Of a DNA stretch of 64,000 nucleotides, positions 10,105 to 22,096 are shown one piece after another. This DNA comes from Longimicrobium terrae (GTDB taxonomy: Bacteria > Gemmatimonadota > Gemmatimonadetes > Longimicrobiales > Longimicrobiaceae), in assembly GCF_014202995.1 (NCBI RefSeq), contig NZ_JACHIA010000017.1:1-64000 (forward strand). The letters are read 5' to 3'. Every line of letters begins with the position of its first letter. Positions within the stretch are counted from its first letter, which is position 1. The position numbers and the translations under genes were made by a program. A model generated the notes under the pieces. That model had not been told where the DNA came from. It did no database searches and worked only from the letters and a program-made list of their open reading frames with translations.

Positions 10105-10159
10105 TTGACGTGGGTCACAGGCGCATCTACTGTGAGATTCATCTTATCACTCGATCTGT
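10105..10159 (+). promoter_or_regulatory. uxuB promoter with overlapping palindromic operator
   Basis: TTGACG (10105-10110), a 17-base spacer and TACTGT (10128-10133) make a good sigma-70 promoter. Immediately downstream, at the expected start of transcription, is ATTCATCTTATCAC (10137-10150), the reverse complement of the 14-mer found at the gntR promoter except for one base. GATCTGT follows at 10153-10159, as it does at both gntR genes. An operator here would block transcription, as expected of a repressor. Confidence 0.7.
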
Positions 10160-10168
10160 ACCGGTCTG

Positions 10169-10978
10169 ATGACTGATTTTCGTCTGGATGGACGCGTGGT
10201 GGTGGTCACCGGCGGATACGGCGTGCTGGGCGGCGGACTGGCGAGCGGGCTGGCCGCGGCGGGTGCGCGCATCGTGGTGCTGGGCCGGCGCCGCGAGCAG
10301 GCCGAGGCCAAGGCGGAGCAGATCCGCGCCGCGGGCGGCGAAGCGATGGCCGTGGTGGCCGACGCGCTGGACCGCGGGCAGCTGGCCGATGCCTGCACCG
10401 AGGTGGTGGGCGAGTGGGGGCGGGTGGACGCGCTGGTGAACGGCGCGGGCGGCAACGTGGCCGCGGCGCGCAACGACGACCGCCCCGTGTTCGAGGTGGC
10501 GCCGGACGCGTTCGACCAGGTGCTGCAGCTGAACCTGCACGCGACCATCACGCCGTCGCTGGTCTTCGGCAAGGCGATGGCGGATCGCGGTGCGGGGAGC
10601 ATCGTCAACATCTCGTCGATGGCGGCCATGCAGGCCATCAGCGGGGTGATGGGCTACTCCATCGCCAAGGCGGGGATCGACAACTTCACCCGCTGGCTGG
10701 CCGTGGACCTCGCGCGCCGATACGGTGGCGGGATGCGTGTGAACGCCGTCGCGCCCGGCTTCTTCATCAGCGAGCAGAACCGCGCCGTGCTGGTGCAGCC
10801 GGACGGATCGCCCACCGCCCGCGCCAACACCATCATCAACCGCACGCCCATGGGCCGCTTCGGCGAGGCGGAGGAACTCGTCGGCGCGGTGCAGTGGCTG
10901 TGCAGCGACGCCGCATCCTTCGTGACCGGCATCGTGGTCCCGGTGGATGGCGGATTCAGCGCCTTCAGCGGGGTCTGA
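10169..10978 (+). CDS. uxuB: D-mannonate oxidoreductase, SDR family (UxuB/YjmF type)
   Basis: The 269-aa cytoplasmic enzyme reduces D-fructuronate to D-mannonate with NAD(P)H. It is a short-chain dehydrogenase: nucleotide-binding TGGYGVLGGG near residue 14, NGAGGN, catalytic serines 149/150 in NISSMA and the YxxxK pair Tyr163/Lys167. The C-terminal stretch with PMGRFGEAEELVGAVQWLCS and VPVDGGFSAFSGV is characteristic of the Bacillus UxuB (YjmF) group rather than generic SDRs. uxuA lies two genes downstream. Its own promoter and operator precede it. Confidence 0.93.
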   Translation: MTDFRLDGRVVVVTGGYGVLGGGLASGLAAAGARIVVLGRRREQAEAKAEQIRAAGGEAMAVVADALDRGQLADACTEVVGEWGRVDALVNGAGGNVAAARNDDRPVFEVAPDAFDQVLQLNLHATITPSLVFGKAMADRGAGSIVNISSMAAMQAISGVMGYSIAKAGIDNFTRWLAVDLARRYGGGMRVNAVAPGFFISEQNRAVLVQPDGSPTARANTIINRTPMGRFGEAEELVGAVQWLCSDAASFVTGIVVPVDGGFSAFSGV

Positions 10979-10984
10979 GGAGAA

Positions 10985-11100
10985 AAGAAGTGCCCAGGAT
11001 CGAGTGCCCAGTGCCCAGGATCAAGGGCCCGGGGTAAGGCCTCATGCCCCAACGCGCACCTGACACTCTCGTACTTTCGTACTCCCGTACTCTCGTACTT
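10985..11100. repeat. Short simple repeats between uxuB and the binding-protein gene
   Basis: Two low-complexity patterns are visible: repeats of GTGCCCAGGATC (about 10990-11030) and of CTCGTACT-like octamers (about 11064-11100, with TCGTACT three or more times). The open frame through them is not taken as coding. Confidence 0.6.
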
Positions 11101-11136
11101 CGCCGTCCCCCCTCCCCATCCGTTCCGCCACACTCG

Positions 11137-12270
11137 ATGCCGACCCAACCCGCCATCCGTCATTTGGTCCGACTGGGAACAAAGCCTTTCCGATGTCTGT
11201 TTCCCGCCATCGCCGCGCTGATTGTCTCCGCGTGCGGCGGATCGCGCGAGCCGGTGGTGGTGGCCGCGGTGGGCGAGTGGAGCGGGCCCGACGAGATCGC
11301 CCTCAAGCAGGGGATTGAACTCGCCGTGCAGCAGGTGAACGACGCGGGCGGGGTGAACGGGCGCCCGCTGCGGGTGGACTTTCACGATGACAAGCACGAC
11401 GTGACCGAAGCCGCGCGCGTGGCCGCCGAACTGGTCGCCGACCCCGAGGTCGTCGCCGTCCTCGGCCACACGCGGTCGGACCCCACGCTGGTCGCCATGA
11501 AGGTCTACGACGGGCAGATGCCCGTCATCAACCCGCGGCTGAGCTCGCCGGACCTCACCGGGCTTTCCACCTGGCTCTTCCAGGCCGTCCCCACGGATTC
11601 GGCGTACAGCGCGGCGGTCGTGCGCTTCGCGGCGGAGCGCGGGCTGCGGCGCACGGCGCTGCTCTTCAACAACACCGCGCGCGGGCGCGCGACGGCGGAG
11701 CACTTTCAGAAGCAGTACCGCGGCAGCGTGGTGGCCATGGACCCCGCCTACTTTCCCGCGCCGCTCCCGGGCGACCTCAAGACGTTCGTCGATTACCATC
11801 GGCAGCAGGCGCCGGACCTGGTGTTCGCCCCCATCGGCGAGCCCAAGGAGTACATCCAGCAGGCGCAGGCGCAGGGGCTGCGCGCCGTGGTGGTGGGGTG
11901 GGATGTGTGGTCGTCGCAGACGCGCGATCCCTCGCTCCCCGGCGACTTCTACCACGTCGTCCCGGTGGATCTGGCCTCGCAGCGGGACGAGACGCGCGCC
12001 TTCCTGCGGGCGTTCCGCAACGCGGCGCACGCGGAGCCTACGCCCTTTGCCGCCATCGGCTATGACGCCACGCGGCTCATCGCCCGGGCCGCGGCGGAGG
12101 GCGGCGACCGCGCCGGCATCCGCCGCTGGCTGGCGGCGCTGCGGCCGGAAAGCGCGCAGGCCGGAGTGATCGGCTCGCTTTCCTTTGCGCCGGACGGCAC
12201 CGCGGTGGGGCCGGAGCCGGTGATCGTTCCCGTGCGGACGGCGGCGGCTTCCGCGGGAGGGCGGCCGTGA
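11137..12270 (+). CDS. Leu/Ile/Val-type periplasmic-binding lipoprotein, partner of a chemoreceptor
   Basis: The 377-aa product is a type I periplasmic-binding protein (Peripla_BP_6 class): lipobox LIVSAC then GGS, and family blocks [31 protein letters not shown] and a C-terminal [12 protein letters not shown]. Such proteins normally feed an ABC importer, but no permease or ATPase adjoins it. Its stop codon overlaps the start of an MCP gene (GTGA), so the two are translationally coupled. I infer a sensory role: ligand capture at the membrane and presentation to the chemoreceptor. Position inside the uronate genes suggests a uronate-related signal; the ligand is unknown. ATG 11137 is chosen because it directly starts the lipoprotein signal. 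Confidence 0.87.
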   Translation: MPTQPAIRHLVRLGTKPFRCLFPAIAALIVSACGGSREPVVVAAVGEWSGPDEIALKQGIELAVQQVNDAGGVNGRPLRVDFHDDKHDVTEAARVAAELVADPEVVAVLGHTRSDPTLVAMKVYDGQMPVINPRLSSPDLTGLSTWLFQAVPTDSAYSAAVVRFAAERGLRRTALLFNNTARGRATAEHFQKQYRGSVVAMDPAYFPAPLPGDLKTFVDYHRQQAPDLVFAPIGEPKEYIQQAQAQGLRAVVVGWDVWSSQTRDPSLPGDFYHVVPVDLASQRDETRAFLRAFRNAAHAEPTPFAAIGYDATRLIARAAAEGGDRAGIRRWLAALRPESAQAGVIGSLSFAPDGTAVGPEPVIVPVRTAAASAGGRP

Positions 12271-14075
12271 GGGCGCGGGGGCAGGCCCGCACCATGGCGG
12301 GCGCGCTGCGGGCGGGGATGGCCGCCGTCTGCGTGCTGCTGGTGGCGGGAGGGGTGATGAGCTGGTGGTCCGTGCGCCAGCAGTCGCGCGAGGTGCGCGC
12401 CACCATGAACGTGGTGCAGCAGGAGGTGGATCTGACGCTGCGCCTGTCCACGGGGATCGCGCAGGAACTGCTGGGGGCGGAGCGCTACCTGGACGGCGAC
12501 CGCGCCGGGCGGCAGGACTTTGACAAGCTGGGCTTTCAGGTACGGCGCGACTACCGCGCCTTGGACCGGCTGGCCGGCCGCAATGCGCAGGACGCGGGGC
12601 TGGTGAGCGGCATCATGCGCAACGTGGCGGATGCGGAGGCTCACTACGCCATGGCGCACCGGCTGGCGGACCTGGGACGCGCGGGCGAGGCACAGGCGCG
12701 CGCCGCCCGGGCCGCCCCGCACACCCGCGACGCACTGGCCGCGCTGGCGGGGCTGGGCGAGGTGCAGCGGCGCGCCATCGCCGACGCGTCCGCCGGGCTG
12801 GAGGTGGCGGCGCAGCGGCGGATGTGGCTGCAGATGGCGCTGCTGCTGGGCGCCGTGCTGCTGGCCGCGTGGATCGCGCGCCGGACGATCCGCGCCGTCG
12901 CCGGGCCGCTGGCCTCCGTGGTGGACCACGCGCGGCGGCTGAGCGAGGGCGACCTGGGCGCGCGCACGCGGACGGACGGGCTCCCCGCGGAGTTCGTCGT
13001 CCTCGCCAGCTCCATGAACCAGGCCGCCGCGTCGCTGGAAGAGGTGGCCACCGTCGTCGTGCGCACCGCGGACCAGCTGGCGGAATCGGCCAACGCGGTG
13101 GCCGCGGGCGCGGAGCAGATCACCGCCACCGCGTCGGAGGTGGCGGAAAGCATGGGCCACGTATCCACCGGCGCGGAAGACCAGGTCGCCCAGCTACGGC
13201 GGGTGGACGCCGCGCTGGCCGGCATCGGCGACAGCGCGCGCGAGGCGGGGGAGGGCGCGGGAGAGGTTCGGACGCTGGCGGAATCCATCGGACAGTCGGC
13301 GCAGGCCCGGCGCGTGGAGGTGGGGCACTCGGTGGAGGTGCTGCGCGGCGTGCGCGATTCCGTGCACACCGCGGCGGAAGAGGTGGAGGCGCTGCGCGAG
13401 GCCACGGCGCACATCCGCCGCTTCGTGGACCTGGTGCGCGCCATCAGCAGCCAGTCGGACCTGCTGGCGCTGAACGCGGCCATCGAGGCGGCGCGCGCGG
13501 GCGAGCACGGCCGCGGCTTCGCGGTGGTGGCGGATGAGGTGCGCAAGCTGGCGGAGCAGACGCAGAACGCCGCCGCCGAGGTCATCGGCACCACGCGGCT
13601 GGTGACGGGGCGCATCGAGACCGCCGCGCGGTCGATGACGGAGGGCGTGGCGCGAGTGGGGGAGATCGAGCGCGTGTCGCACAACCTGGACGCCGCGCTG
13701 GCGGAGATCGCCGGGGCCGCGGCGCGCACCGGCGAGGCGGCGGCACGGGTGAGCGACGTCGTCATCCACAACACGCAGGCCGTGCACGCCGCGGCCGTGG
13801 GATTGACGGAAATCGCCGCGCGCGCCGAGTCCAACGCGGCGTCGGCGGAAGAGGTGAGCGCCGCCACGCAGGAGCAGAGCGCGGGGTGCGAGGAGGTGAG
13901 CGCCATCGCCGCGGACCTGCTCGTGGGGAGCACGCGGCTGCGCGAGGCGGTGGGGCGTTTCCGGCTGGGCGCGGCGGTGCCATCCACCGCGACGCTTTCG
14001 GAGGATGACGAGACACCCGCGCCGTGGACGGAATCCGCGCGGGGCGAACTGGTGGCGACGGGATCAGGGAGATAG
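12267..14075 (+). CDS. Methyl-accepting chemotaxis protein
   Basis: The 602-aa inner-membrane receptor has a first transmembrane helix (about residues 12-32), a periplasmic helical bundle (about 33-188), a second helix (about 190-210), a HAMP domain ([22 protein letters not shown]) and a long cytoplasmic coiled coil. The signalling tip near 390-430 holds the canonical [20 protein letters not shown] block followed by [17 protein letters not shown]. The periplasmic part is small and has no obvious ligand pocket, consistent with indirect sensing through the overlapping upstream binding protein. No C-terminal NWxxF CheR-docking peptide is present. No other che gene is in the window. GTG start set by the overlap. 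Confidence 0.95.
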   Translation: MRARGQARTMAGALRAGMAAVCVLLVAGGVMSWWSVRQQSREVRATMNVVQQEVDLTLRLSTGIAQELLGAERYLDGDRAGRQDFDKLGFQVRRDYRALDRLAGRNAQDAGLVSGIMRNVADAEAHYAMAHRLADLGRAGEAQARAARAAPHTRDALAALAGLGEVQRRAIADASAGLEVAAQRRMWLQMALLLGAVLLAAWIARRTIRAVAGPLASVVDHARRLSEGDLGARTRTDGLPAEFVVLASSMNQAAASLEEVATVVVRTADQLAESANAVAAGAEQITATASEVAESMGHVSTGAEDQVAQLRRVDAALAGIGDSAREAGEGAGEVRTLAESIGQSAQARRVEVGHSVEVLRGVRDSVHTAAEEVEALREATAHIRRFVDLVRAISSQSDLLALNAAIEAARAGEHGRGFAVVADEVRKLAEQTQNAAAEVIGTTRLVTGRIETAARSMTEGVARVGEIERVSHNLDAALAEIAGAAARTGEAAARVSDVVIHNTQAVHAAAVGLTEIAARAESNAASAEEVSAATQEQSAGCEEVSAIAADLLVGSTRLREAVGRFRLGAAVPSTATLSEDDETPAPWTESARGELVATGSGR

Positions 14076-14079
14076 ACGG

Positions 14080-15117
14080 ATGCGGATGACCTTTCGGTGG
14101 TTCGGCCCGGATGATCCGGTGCCGCTGGAGCACATCGGCCAGATCCCCGGCGTGGGCGGAATCGTAAGCTCGCTGCACGATGTGCCGCCCGGCGAAGCGT
14201 GGACGCGCGACGGGCTGGAGCGCATAAACGGCATGATCCGCGGCGCCGGGCTACGGTGGGACGTGGTGGAATCCATCCCCGTGCACGAGGACGTAAAGCT
14301 CGGCCGCCCGGAGCGCGAGCGGTGGGCGGACGCGTGGTGCCGCTCCCTCGAACTCGTCGGCGCGATGGGGATTCCCGTCGTCTGCTACAACTTCATGCCG
14401 GTGTTCGACTGGACGCGGACGGAGCTGGCCATGCCCATGCCGGACGGCAGCACCGCGCTGGCGTACGATGATGAAGCCTTGCGCCGCATCGACCTGTCCA
14501 ACGGCACGGGCGACCTTCCCGGCTGGGCCGCCGCCTACGACGCGGAGGCGCTCGGCGCGCTGCTGGAGGGGTATCGCTCGGTAGATAACGAGCGGCTGTG
14601 GGACAATCTCGCCTGGTTCCTGGAGCGCGTCGTTCCCGTGGCGGAAAGCGCGGGGGTGCGGCTCGCCATCCACCCGGACGATCCGCCGTGGCCCATCTTC
14701 GGGTTGCCGCGGATCATCACGGACGGCGCGGCGCTGGAGCGCGTCTGCCGGCTGGTGGACAGCCCGATGAACGGGGTGACGTTCTGCACCGGATCCCTCG
14801 GCGCGGACCCGGCGAACGACCTGCCGGCCATGGTGCGCCGCCTCCCCGGGCGCATTCACTTCGCGCACTGCCGCAACGTGCGGGTGACGGGGGAGCGGGC
14901 CTTTCACGAGGCGCCGCATCCGTCGCGCTTCGGCAGCGTGGACATGCGCGCCGTGCTGGGCGCGCTTCGGGAGATCGGCTTCGACGGCCCCATGCGGCCG
15001 GACCACGGGCGGATGATCTGGGGCGAGCGGGGGCGTCCGGGCTACGGCCTGTTCGACCGCGCGCTGGGAGCGACGTATCTGCAGGGCATCTGGGAAGGGC
15101 TGGGCGGCGCGGACTGA
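14080..15117 (+). CDS. uxuA: Mannonate dehydratase (UxuA)
   Basis: The 345-aa cytoplasmic enzyme dehydrates D-mannonate to 2-keto-3-deoxy-D-gluconate. UxuA blocks are clear: MRMTFRWFGPDDPVPLEHI, VVESIPVHEDVKLG, VVCYNFMPVFDWTRT, LAIHPDDPPWPI, GVTFCTGSLG, HFAHCRNV and MRPDHGRMIWGE, the His/Cys/Asp residues of the last ones being metal ligands in the family. It starts four bases after the MCP stop, so it is in one transcript with the sensory pair. The next enzymes of the route (KDG kinase and aldolase) are not in the window. Confidence 0.96.
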   Translation: MRMTFRWFGPDDPVPLEHIGQIPGVGGIVSSLHDVPPGEAWTRDGLERINGMIRGAGLRWDVVESIPVHEDVKLGRPERERWADAWCRSLELVGAMGIPVVCYNFMPVFDWTRTELAMPMPDGSTALAYDDEALRRIDLSNGTGDLPGWAAAYDAEALGALLEGYRSVDNERLWDNLAWFLERVVPVAESAGVRLAIHPDDPPWPIFGLPRIITDGAALERVCRLVDSPMNGVTFCTGSLGADPANDLPAMVRRLPGRIHFAHCRNVRVTGERAFHEAPHPSRFGSVDMRAVLGALREIGFDGPMRPDHGRMIWGERGRPGYGLFDRALGATYLQGIWEGLGGAD

Positions 15118-15190
15118 TCCGCGCCCCCATCCACACCTCTCACGCGGGGCGCGGTGACGCCCCGCCGCAACGTCATTGGAGGAGCACGCC

Positions 15191-16501
15191 ATGGCCGCAG
15201 TCCACGTCCCGCAGACCCCGCCCGGCACCCCGCCCGCCGCTCCCGACGGAGTGATGACGCGCTACCGGTGGACGATCTGCGCGCTGCTCTTCTTTGCGAC
15301 GACCATCAACTACATCGACCGGCAGGTGCTGGGCATCCTGGCGCCTTCCCTTGAAAAAGAGCTGGGATGGAGCGAGGTGGACTACGGCGCCATCGTGTCG
15401 TGGTTCACCTTTGCCTACGGCCTGGGATTCCTGGTGATGGGCCGCCTGCTGGACCGCATCGGCGTGCGGAAGGGGTTTGCGCTGGCGATCGTGTCGTGGA
15501 GCCTGGCGGCGATGGCGCACGCGTTCGCCCGCGGGGCGGGCGGATTTTCCCTCGCCCGCGCGGCGCTGGGGCTGGGCGAGTCGGGCAACTTTCCCGGCGC
15601 CATCAAGGCCACCGCGGAGTGGTTTCCCCGGCGCGAGCGCGCGTTCGCGACGGGGATCTTCAACGCGGGCAGCAACGTGGGCGCCATCGCCGCGCCCCTG
15701 CTGGTGCCGTGGATCACGCTGAACTACGGCTGGCGGATGGCGTTCATCGTCACCGGCGCGCTGGGCTTCGTGTGGCTCGCCTTCTGGCTGCTTCTGTACC
15801 GCGAGCCGGAGAAGCATCCGCGCGTGTCTGCAGCGGAGCTGGCGCACATCCGCAGCGATCCGGCGGAAAGCACGGCGCACGTGCCCTGGCTGCGGCTGCT
15901 GCGACACCGGCAGACGTGGGCGTTCTTTCTGGGCAAGCTGATGACGGACCCGGTGTGGTGGTTCTACCTGTTCTGGCTGCCCAAGTACCTGGATTCGCGC
16001 TGGGACGTGCAGCTTTCCGCGCTGGCCGCGCCGCTGGTGGTCATCTACCTGATCGCGGACGTGGGCTCGGTGGGCGGCGGATGGGTGAGCAGCGCGCTGA
16101 TCAAGCGCGGATGGACGGTGAATGCGGGGCGCAAGACGGCCATGCTGATCGCGGCGCTGCTGATCGTGCCGACGATGCTGGCGCCGCGGGCGGGGAGCAT
16201 GTGGGTGGCCGTGGCGATCGTGAGCGTGGCGGCGGCGGCGCACCAGTGGTGGAGCGCCAACCTGTTCACGCTGGTGAGCGACACCTTTCCGCGGCGCGCG
16301 GTGGGCTCGGTCGTCGGCATCGGCGGGTTCGCCGGGGCGATGGGCGGGTTCGCGTTCCAGCGCGCGACGGGGTACGTGCTGGAGCGCACGGGGAGCAACT
16401 ACAGCATCATCTTTACCGTGTGCGGATTGGCGTACATCAGCGCACTGGTGATCATCCACCTGCTGGTGCCGCGGCTGGAGCAGGCGGATCTGGAGTCGTA
16501 G
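15191..16501 (+). CDS. exuT: MFS hexuronate transporter, ExuT-like
   Basis: The 436-aa protein has about twelve membrane helices and belongs to the anion:cation symporter branch of the major facilitator superfamily. Typical ExuT/GudP marks are TTINYIDRQVLGILAPSLEKE, GLGESGNFPGAIKATAEWFP, ERAFATGIFNAGSNVGAI and DPVWWFYLFWLPKYL. GGAGGAG lies just upstream of ATG 15191. It is probably the inner-membrane uptake step for glucuronate or galacturonate; aldarate is an alternative given the glucarate-dehydratase-like gene downstream. Confidence 0.88.
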   Translation: MAAVHVPQTPPGTPPAAPDGVMTRYRWTICALLFFATTINYIDRQVLGILAPSLEKELGWSEVDYGAIVSWFTFAYGLGFLVMGRLLDRIGVRKGFALAIVSWSLAAMAHAFARGAGGFSLARAALGLGESGNFPGAIKATAEWFPRRERAFATGIFNAGSNVGAIAAPLLVPWITLNYGWRMAFIVTGALGFVWLAFWLLLYREPEKHPRVSAAELAHIRSDPAESTAHVPWLRLLRHRQTWAFFLGKLMTDPVWWFYLFWLPKYLDSRWDVQLSALAAPLVVIYLIADVGSVGGGWVSSALIKRGWTVNAGRKTAMLIAALLIVPTMLAPRAGSMWVAVAIVSVAAAAHQWWSANLFTLVSDTFPRRAVGSVVGIGGFAGAMGGFAFQRATGYVLERTGSNYSIIFTVCGLAYISALVIIHLLVPRLEQADLES

Positions 16502-17163
16502 GGCTTCACGGCGGCCCCACCCGGGCCGGCACCACCGGCCCACCCGCCCCCCGCGAGAGCGGATGAATCCGCCGCTCAGACAGCGGGAACCCCCGACATA
16601 CCGCGCTTCGCGCGATGTTCGGGGCTTCAACTGCATGGGCATCCGCATCGAGATTGCCATCCGCAGTCCGCGGAGGCGGACTTGGTGTCTTTCGAGGCGC
16701 GGTTTCAACCGCCGGGCGGAAGCCGCCGATCCGCGCCGCACCGGCCCCGGCGCTGAGGTCTCCCCCTCTCCCGCTTGCGGGAGAGGGGGCCGGGGGGAGA
16801 GGGGTGCCCGCGGCCGCGCCAATCCATCCGAAGCACACCAGACCGCGGTTCTCCCCTCTCCGCGCTTCTGCTTCGGCCGGGAGGGGAGCGGGGAGGGGAG
16901 CGGGGAGGGGCCGGGGGAGGGGCCTCCAAGCCGTCCGCCCGCACCGCACCATCCGCAACGCACGGCACTGGTGTGTGCTCCCTCTCCCACATCCGTTCGT
17001 GGGAGAGGGTCGTCGTGCGCAGCACGCGGGGTGAGGGCGCCACTCTCCGGCGCGCACCAGCCCTCCCTCGTCCCGCTGAGTTCCTCTTCCGCCGACGTCC
17101 GGACCCAGCTCCCGCCCCATCCCCGCCCATGCAGCAGCGCGGATTATCCGCACATCAACGTGC
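16502..17163. repeat. Repeat mosaic R5-R1-R2-R3-R4
   Basis: The stretch is almost wholly repeats: a partial R5 (16508-16553) directly after exuT, R1 (16559-16634), an AGTCCGC palindrome relative (near 16668), R2 (16752-16820), R3 (about 16849-16925, with extra GGGGAGGGGAGC units) and R4 (about 16970-17038, hairpin CTCTCCCACATCCGTTCGTG and its complement). Several reading frames cross it, but they translate the repeats and are not genes. Confidence 0.8.
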
Positions 17164-17219
17164 TTGACAGTCCGCGCGGCGAAGCATAGGTTCTCAGGTC
17201 ATAAGATGAATTGATCTGT
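17164..17219 (+). promoter_or_regulatory. gntR1 promoter and autoregulatory operator
   Basis: TTGACA (17164-17169), a 17-base spacer and TAGGTT (17187-17192) are followed by GTCATAAGATGAAT (17198-17211) and GATCTGT (17213-17219). The 14-mer differs by one base from the inverted site at uxuB, and the GATCTGT box is shared with uxuB and gntR2. The geometry suggests autorepression. Confidence 0.7.
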
Positions 17220-17230
17220 CGCCGTGATGG

Positions 17231-17956
17231 ATGCCGATGGAAGACCGTCCAGGGCGGGTGCAGCGGCAGAGCCTGTCCGACGAGCTGGCGCAGCGGGTTC
17301 GGCGGCTCATTCAGCAGCGGGACCTGCAGCCGGGCGACCGGCTGCCCAGCATTCTGCGGCTGGCCCGCGACTTCGGCGTGGCGCCGCCCACGGTGCGCGA
17401 GGCGCTGCGCAAGCTTGAGATGCTGGGCGTGGTGGACATCCGCCACGGGCTGGGCGTGTTCGTGGGCAGCGACAGCGATCCGCTGCTGGTGCGCAACCCG
17501 TTCGAGGGCGCGCCCGGCGCGCGCATGCTGCTGGACCTGGTGGACGCCCGCATCAGCATCGAGCCCACCTGCGTCGCGCTGGCCGCGGAGAACGCCACCC
17601 CCGCGCAGCTGGCCGCCCTGGGCGCCCTGCTGGACCGCGCGGAAGAGGCGCTCCCCGCCGCCGAGGCCGCGCTCAACGAAGCCAACCTGGGCTTTCACCG
17701 CGAAATCGCCCGCGCGTCCGGCAACCTGGTGCTGCACCAGCTTCTGGACGCGCTGGGCACCGCCATGCGGCAGGAGCAGCGCATCGTGAACCACACCCGC
17801 CCGCTTCGCGAGCGGTTCCATGCGGAGCACCTGGCCATCCTGCGCGCTCTCGAGCAGCGGGACCCGGCACAGGCCGTCGAGAGGATGCGGACCCACCTGG
17901 AAGGCGTGCGACAAGCGCTGCTCACGGCCGGGTCCCCCGACATCAATCCAACGTGA
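17231..17956 (+). CDS. GntR-family transcriptional regulator, FadR subfamily (regulator 1)
   Basis: The 241-aa protein has an N-terminal winged helix-turn-helix (about 20-85; [45 protein letters not shown]) and a C-terminal all-helical FCD-like ligand domain with the histidines typical of that fold ([22 protein letters not shown]). FadR-type GntR proteins such as UxuR and ExuR respond to uronates or sugar acids. It overlaps the glucarate-dehydratase-like gene by GTGA, so it is likely to be a local regulator of sugar-acid genes. ATG 17231 is used; ATG 17237 is an alternative. Confidence 0.92.
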   Translation: MPMEDRPGRVQRQSLSDELAQRVRRLIQQRDLQPGDRLPSILRLARDFGVAPPTVREALRKLEMLGVVDIRHGLGVFVGSDSDPLLVRNPFEGAPGARMLLDLVDARISIEPTCVALAAENATPAQLAALGALLDRAEEALPAAEAALNEANLGFHREIARASGNLVLHQLLDALGTAMRQEQRIVNHTRPLRERFHAEHLAILRALEQRDPAQAVERMRTHLEGVRQALLTAGSPDINPT

Positions 17957-19194
17957 AGATCACCGACATCCGGGCCACGCCCGTGACCGTGCCGCTGCAG
18001 GCGCCGCTGCGCCACGCCAACGGCGCCCACTGGGGCCGCTTCGTTCGCACCATCGTGGAGGTGGAGACGGACGAGGGGCTCATCGGGCTGGGCGAAATGG
18101 GCGGCGGGGGAGAGGCCGCGACAGCCGCCTTCGAGGGGCTCAAGCCCTACCTGCTGGGGCGCGACCCCGCCCAGCTGGAGGAAATGCGCTTTCTGATCGC
18201 CAACCCCACCGCCTCGCTGTACAACAACCGCACGCAGATCCTGGCCGCGCTGGAGTTCGCCTGCCTGGACCTGATGGGGCAGAAGTGGGGCGTGCCGGTG
18301 CACGACATCCTGGGCGGCAAGCTGCGCGACAAGGTGCCGTTCGCCTCCTACCTCTTCTTTCGCTACGCGGATGGGGACGGGCGCGGCGAGGTGCGCACGG
18401 TGGATCAGGTCGTGGCCGAGGCGCTGGCGCTCAAGGCGCAGCACGGGTTCACCTCGCACAAGCTCAAGGGCGGCGTGTTCGCGCCGCGCTACGAGCTCGA
18501 GGCGTACCGGGCGATGGCGGAGGCGCTTCCCGGCGACTCGTTCCGCTTCGATCCCAACGGCGTGTGGAGTACCGAGCAGGCCATCTGGTTCGGCCAGCAC
18601 ATCGAGGACCTGAACAACGACTACCTCGAGGACCCCGTCTACGGGATGCACGGCATGCGGCGCGCGCGCGAAAAGCTGCGCATGCCGCTGGCGACCAACA
18701 CCGTCGTCGTGGGCTTCGAGCAGCTTGCCGCCAACGTGCTGCAGACGGCAGTGGATGTGATCCTGCTCGACACGACGTTCTGGGGCGGCATCCGGCCGTG
18801 CGTAAAGGCGGCGTGCATCTGCGACACGTTCCAGCTGGGCGTGGCGGTGCACAGCAGTGGCGAGCTGGGGATTCAGCTGGCGACCATGCTGCACCTGGGC
18901 GCCGTGCTCCCCAACCTGACCTTCGCCGCGGACGCGCACTATCACCACCTTGCGGACGACGTGATCACCGGCGGGCTGATGAAGTACCGCGACGGGTGCA
19001 TCGACGTCCCCACGGGGCCGGGGCTGGGGGTGACGCTGGACCGCGACAAGCTGGCGCAGTACCACGAGAATTTTCTGCGGCTGGGGGGATACCCCTACGA
19101 TCAGGATCCCATGCGGCCGGGGTGGACGCCGCTGATCCCCAACAGCCGCTGGGCCGATCCGCTGGATGCACGGACGCCGGTGATTCCGCGGTAG
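17953..19194 (+). CDS. Glucarate dehydratase family protein (enolase superfamily)
   Basis: The 413-aa cytoplasmic enzyme has the enolase-superfamily capping domain and barrel. Catalytic residues match the glucarate dehydratase subgroup: the KxK pair Lys170/Lys172 in HKLKGGV, metal ligands Asp200 (FDPNG), Glu226 (EDP) and Asn249 (ATNT), and general base His300 (HSS), with DTTFWGG in between. The predicted reaction is dehydration of glucarate or a related acid sugar to a 2-keto-3-deoxy acid. It diverges clearly from E. coli GudD, so the exact substrate is open. GTG start overlaps the gntR1 stop. Confidence 0.85.
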   Translation: MKITDIRATPVTVPLQAPLRHANGAHWGRFVRTIVEVETDEGLIGLGEMGGGGEAATAAFEGLKPYLLGRDPAQLEEMRFLIANPTASLYNNRTQILAALEFACLDLMGQKWGVPVHDILGGKLRDKVPFASYLFFRYADGDGRGEVRTVDQVVAEALALKAQHGFTSHKLKGGVFAPRYELEAYRAMAEALPGDSFRFDPNGVWSTEQAIWFGQHIEDLNNDYLEDPVYGMHGMRRAREKLRMPLATNTVVVGFEQLAANVLQTAVDVILLDTTFWGGIRPCVKAACICDTFQLGVAVHSSGELGIQLATMLHLGAVLPNLTFAADAHYHHLADDVITGGLMKYRDGCIDVPTGPGLGVTLDRDKLAQYHENFLRLGGYPYDQDPMRPGWTPLIPNSRWADPLDARTPVIPR

Positions 19195-19933
19195 TACGGC
19201 GGTTCTGGTGGATGGATCGAGCGCGGCGGGCGGAGTTCACGGGCGGCCCCCACCCGGGCTCGTACTACTCGCCCACCCTCCCCCAAAAAAGACTGGGGGA
19301 GGGTTGGGGCGCGGCGGAGGGTCTGGTGCAATAGGCGGAGATTGGCGGTTGAGCGGATTCTCTTGAGCGAATGAATCCGCCGCTCGAACAGCGGGAACCC
19401 CCGACACGGCGCTATTCGCGCCCCGTTCGGGGCTTCACCTGCGACAAGCGATAGTCGCCGGATCGCACTGGACGCCGCGCTCGCGCTGAGGTCTCCCCCT
19501 CTCCCGCTTGCGGGAGAGGGGGCCGGGGGGAGAGGGGCGCCCGAGGCCGCGCCAAACTCCGTCGCGCCGGGCAGCAAACTCCGCCCGCGACCAACCGCGC
19601 GCCCGGAGCCGCAGCCGGCGCTCGCGCTGAGGTCTCCCTTTCTCCCGCGGAGCGGGGGAGAGGGCCGGGGAGAGGGGGCCCGTCCGCGTGCGCCGCACCG
19701 TCCGGAACGCAGCCGACCCGCAGTTCTCCCCTCTCCGTGCGTCTGTTTGCACGGGGAGGGGCCGGGGGAGGGGCCTCCCCGCAGAGGACGCACGCTGTAC
19801 CTGATCGTCCACACCGAACCGGCTCGTGATACAGCCCGGCTTGGTTCGCCGCGTTTGTCAGCCGGCAGCACAAAAGAACTGCACGCGGGCCCGCGCCACG
19901 GTCCGCCCCTTCAGCGGACCAGTGAACGGGACC
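19195..19933. repeat. Repeat mosaic R5-R1-R2-R2-R3
   Basis: R5 (19237-19320) follows the preceding gene and contains the hairpin CCCTCCCCC / GGGGGAGGG around AAAAAAGACT, which could act as a terminator. Then come R1 (19364-19440), R2 (19485-19553), a variant R2 (19625-19680) and R3 (19721-19780). Nothing else is recognisable up to the GH67 start. Confidence 0.78.
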
Positions 19934-22093
<2,160 letters not shown>

Positions 22094-22096
22094 CGC

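Noticed and set aside
16563-17189. Several overlapping frames upstream of gntR1 on both strands
   Set aside because: They consist of translated R1-R4 repeats and recur at other repeat clusters in the window.
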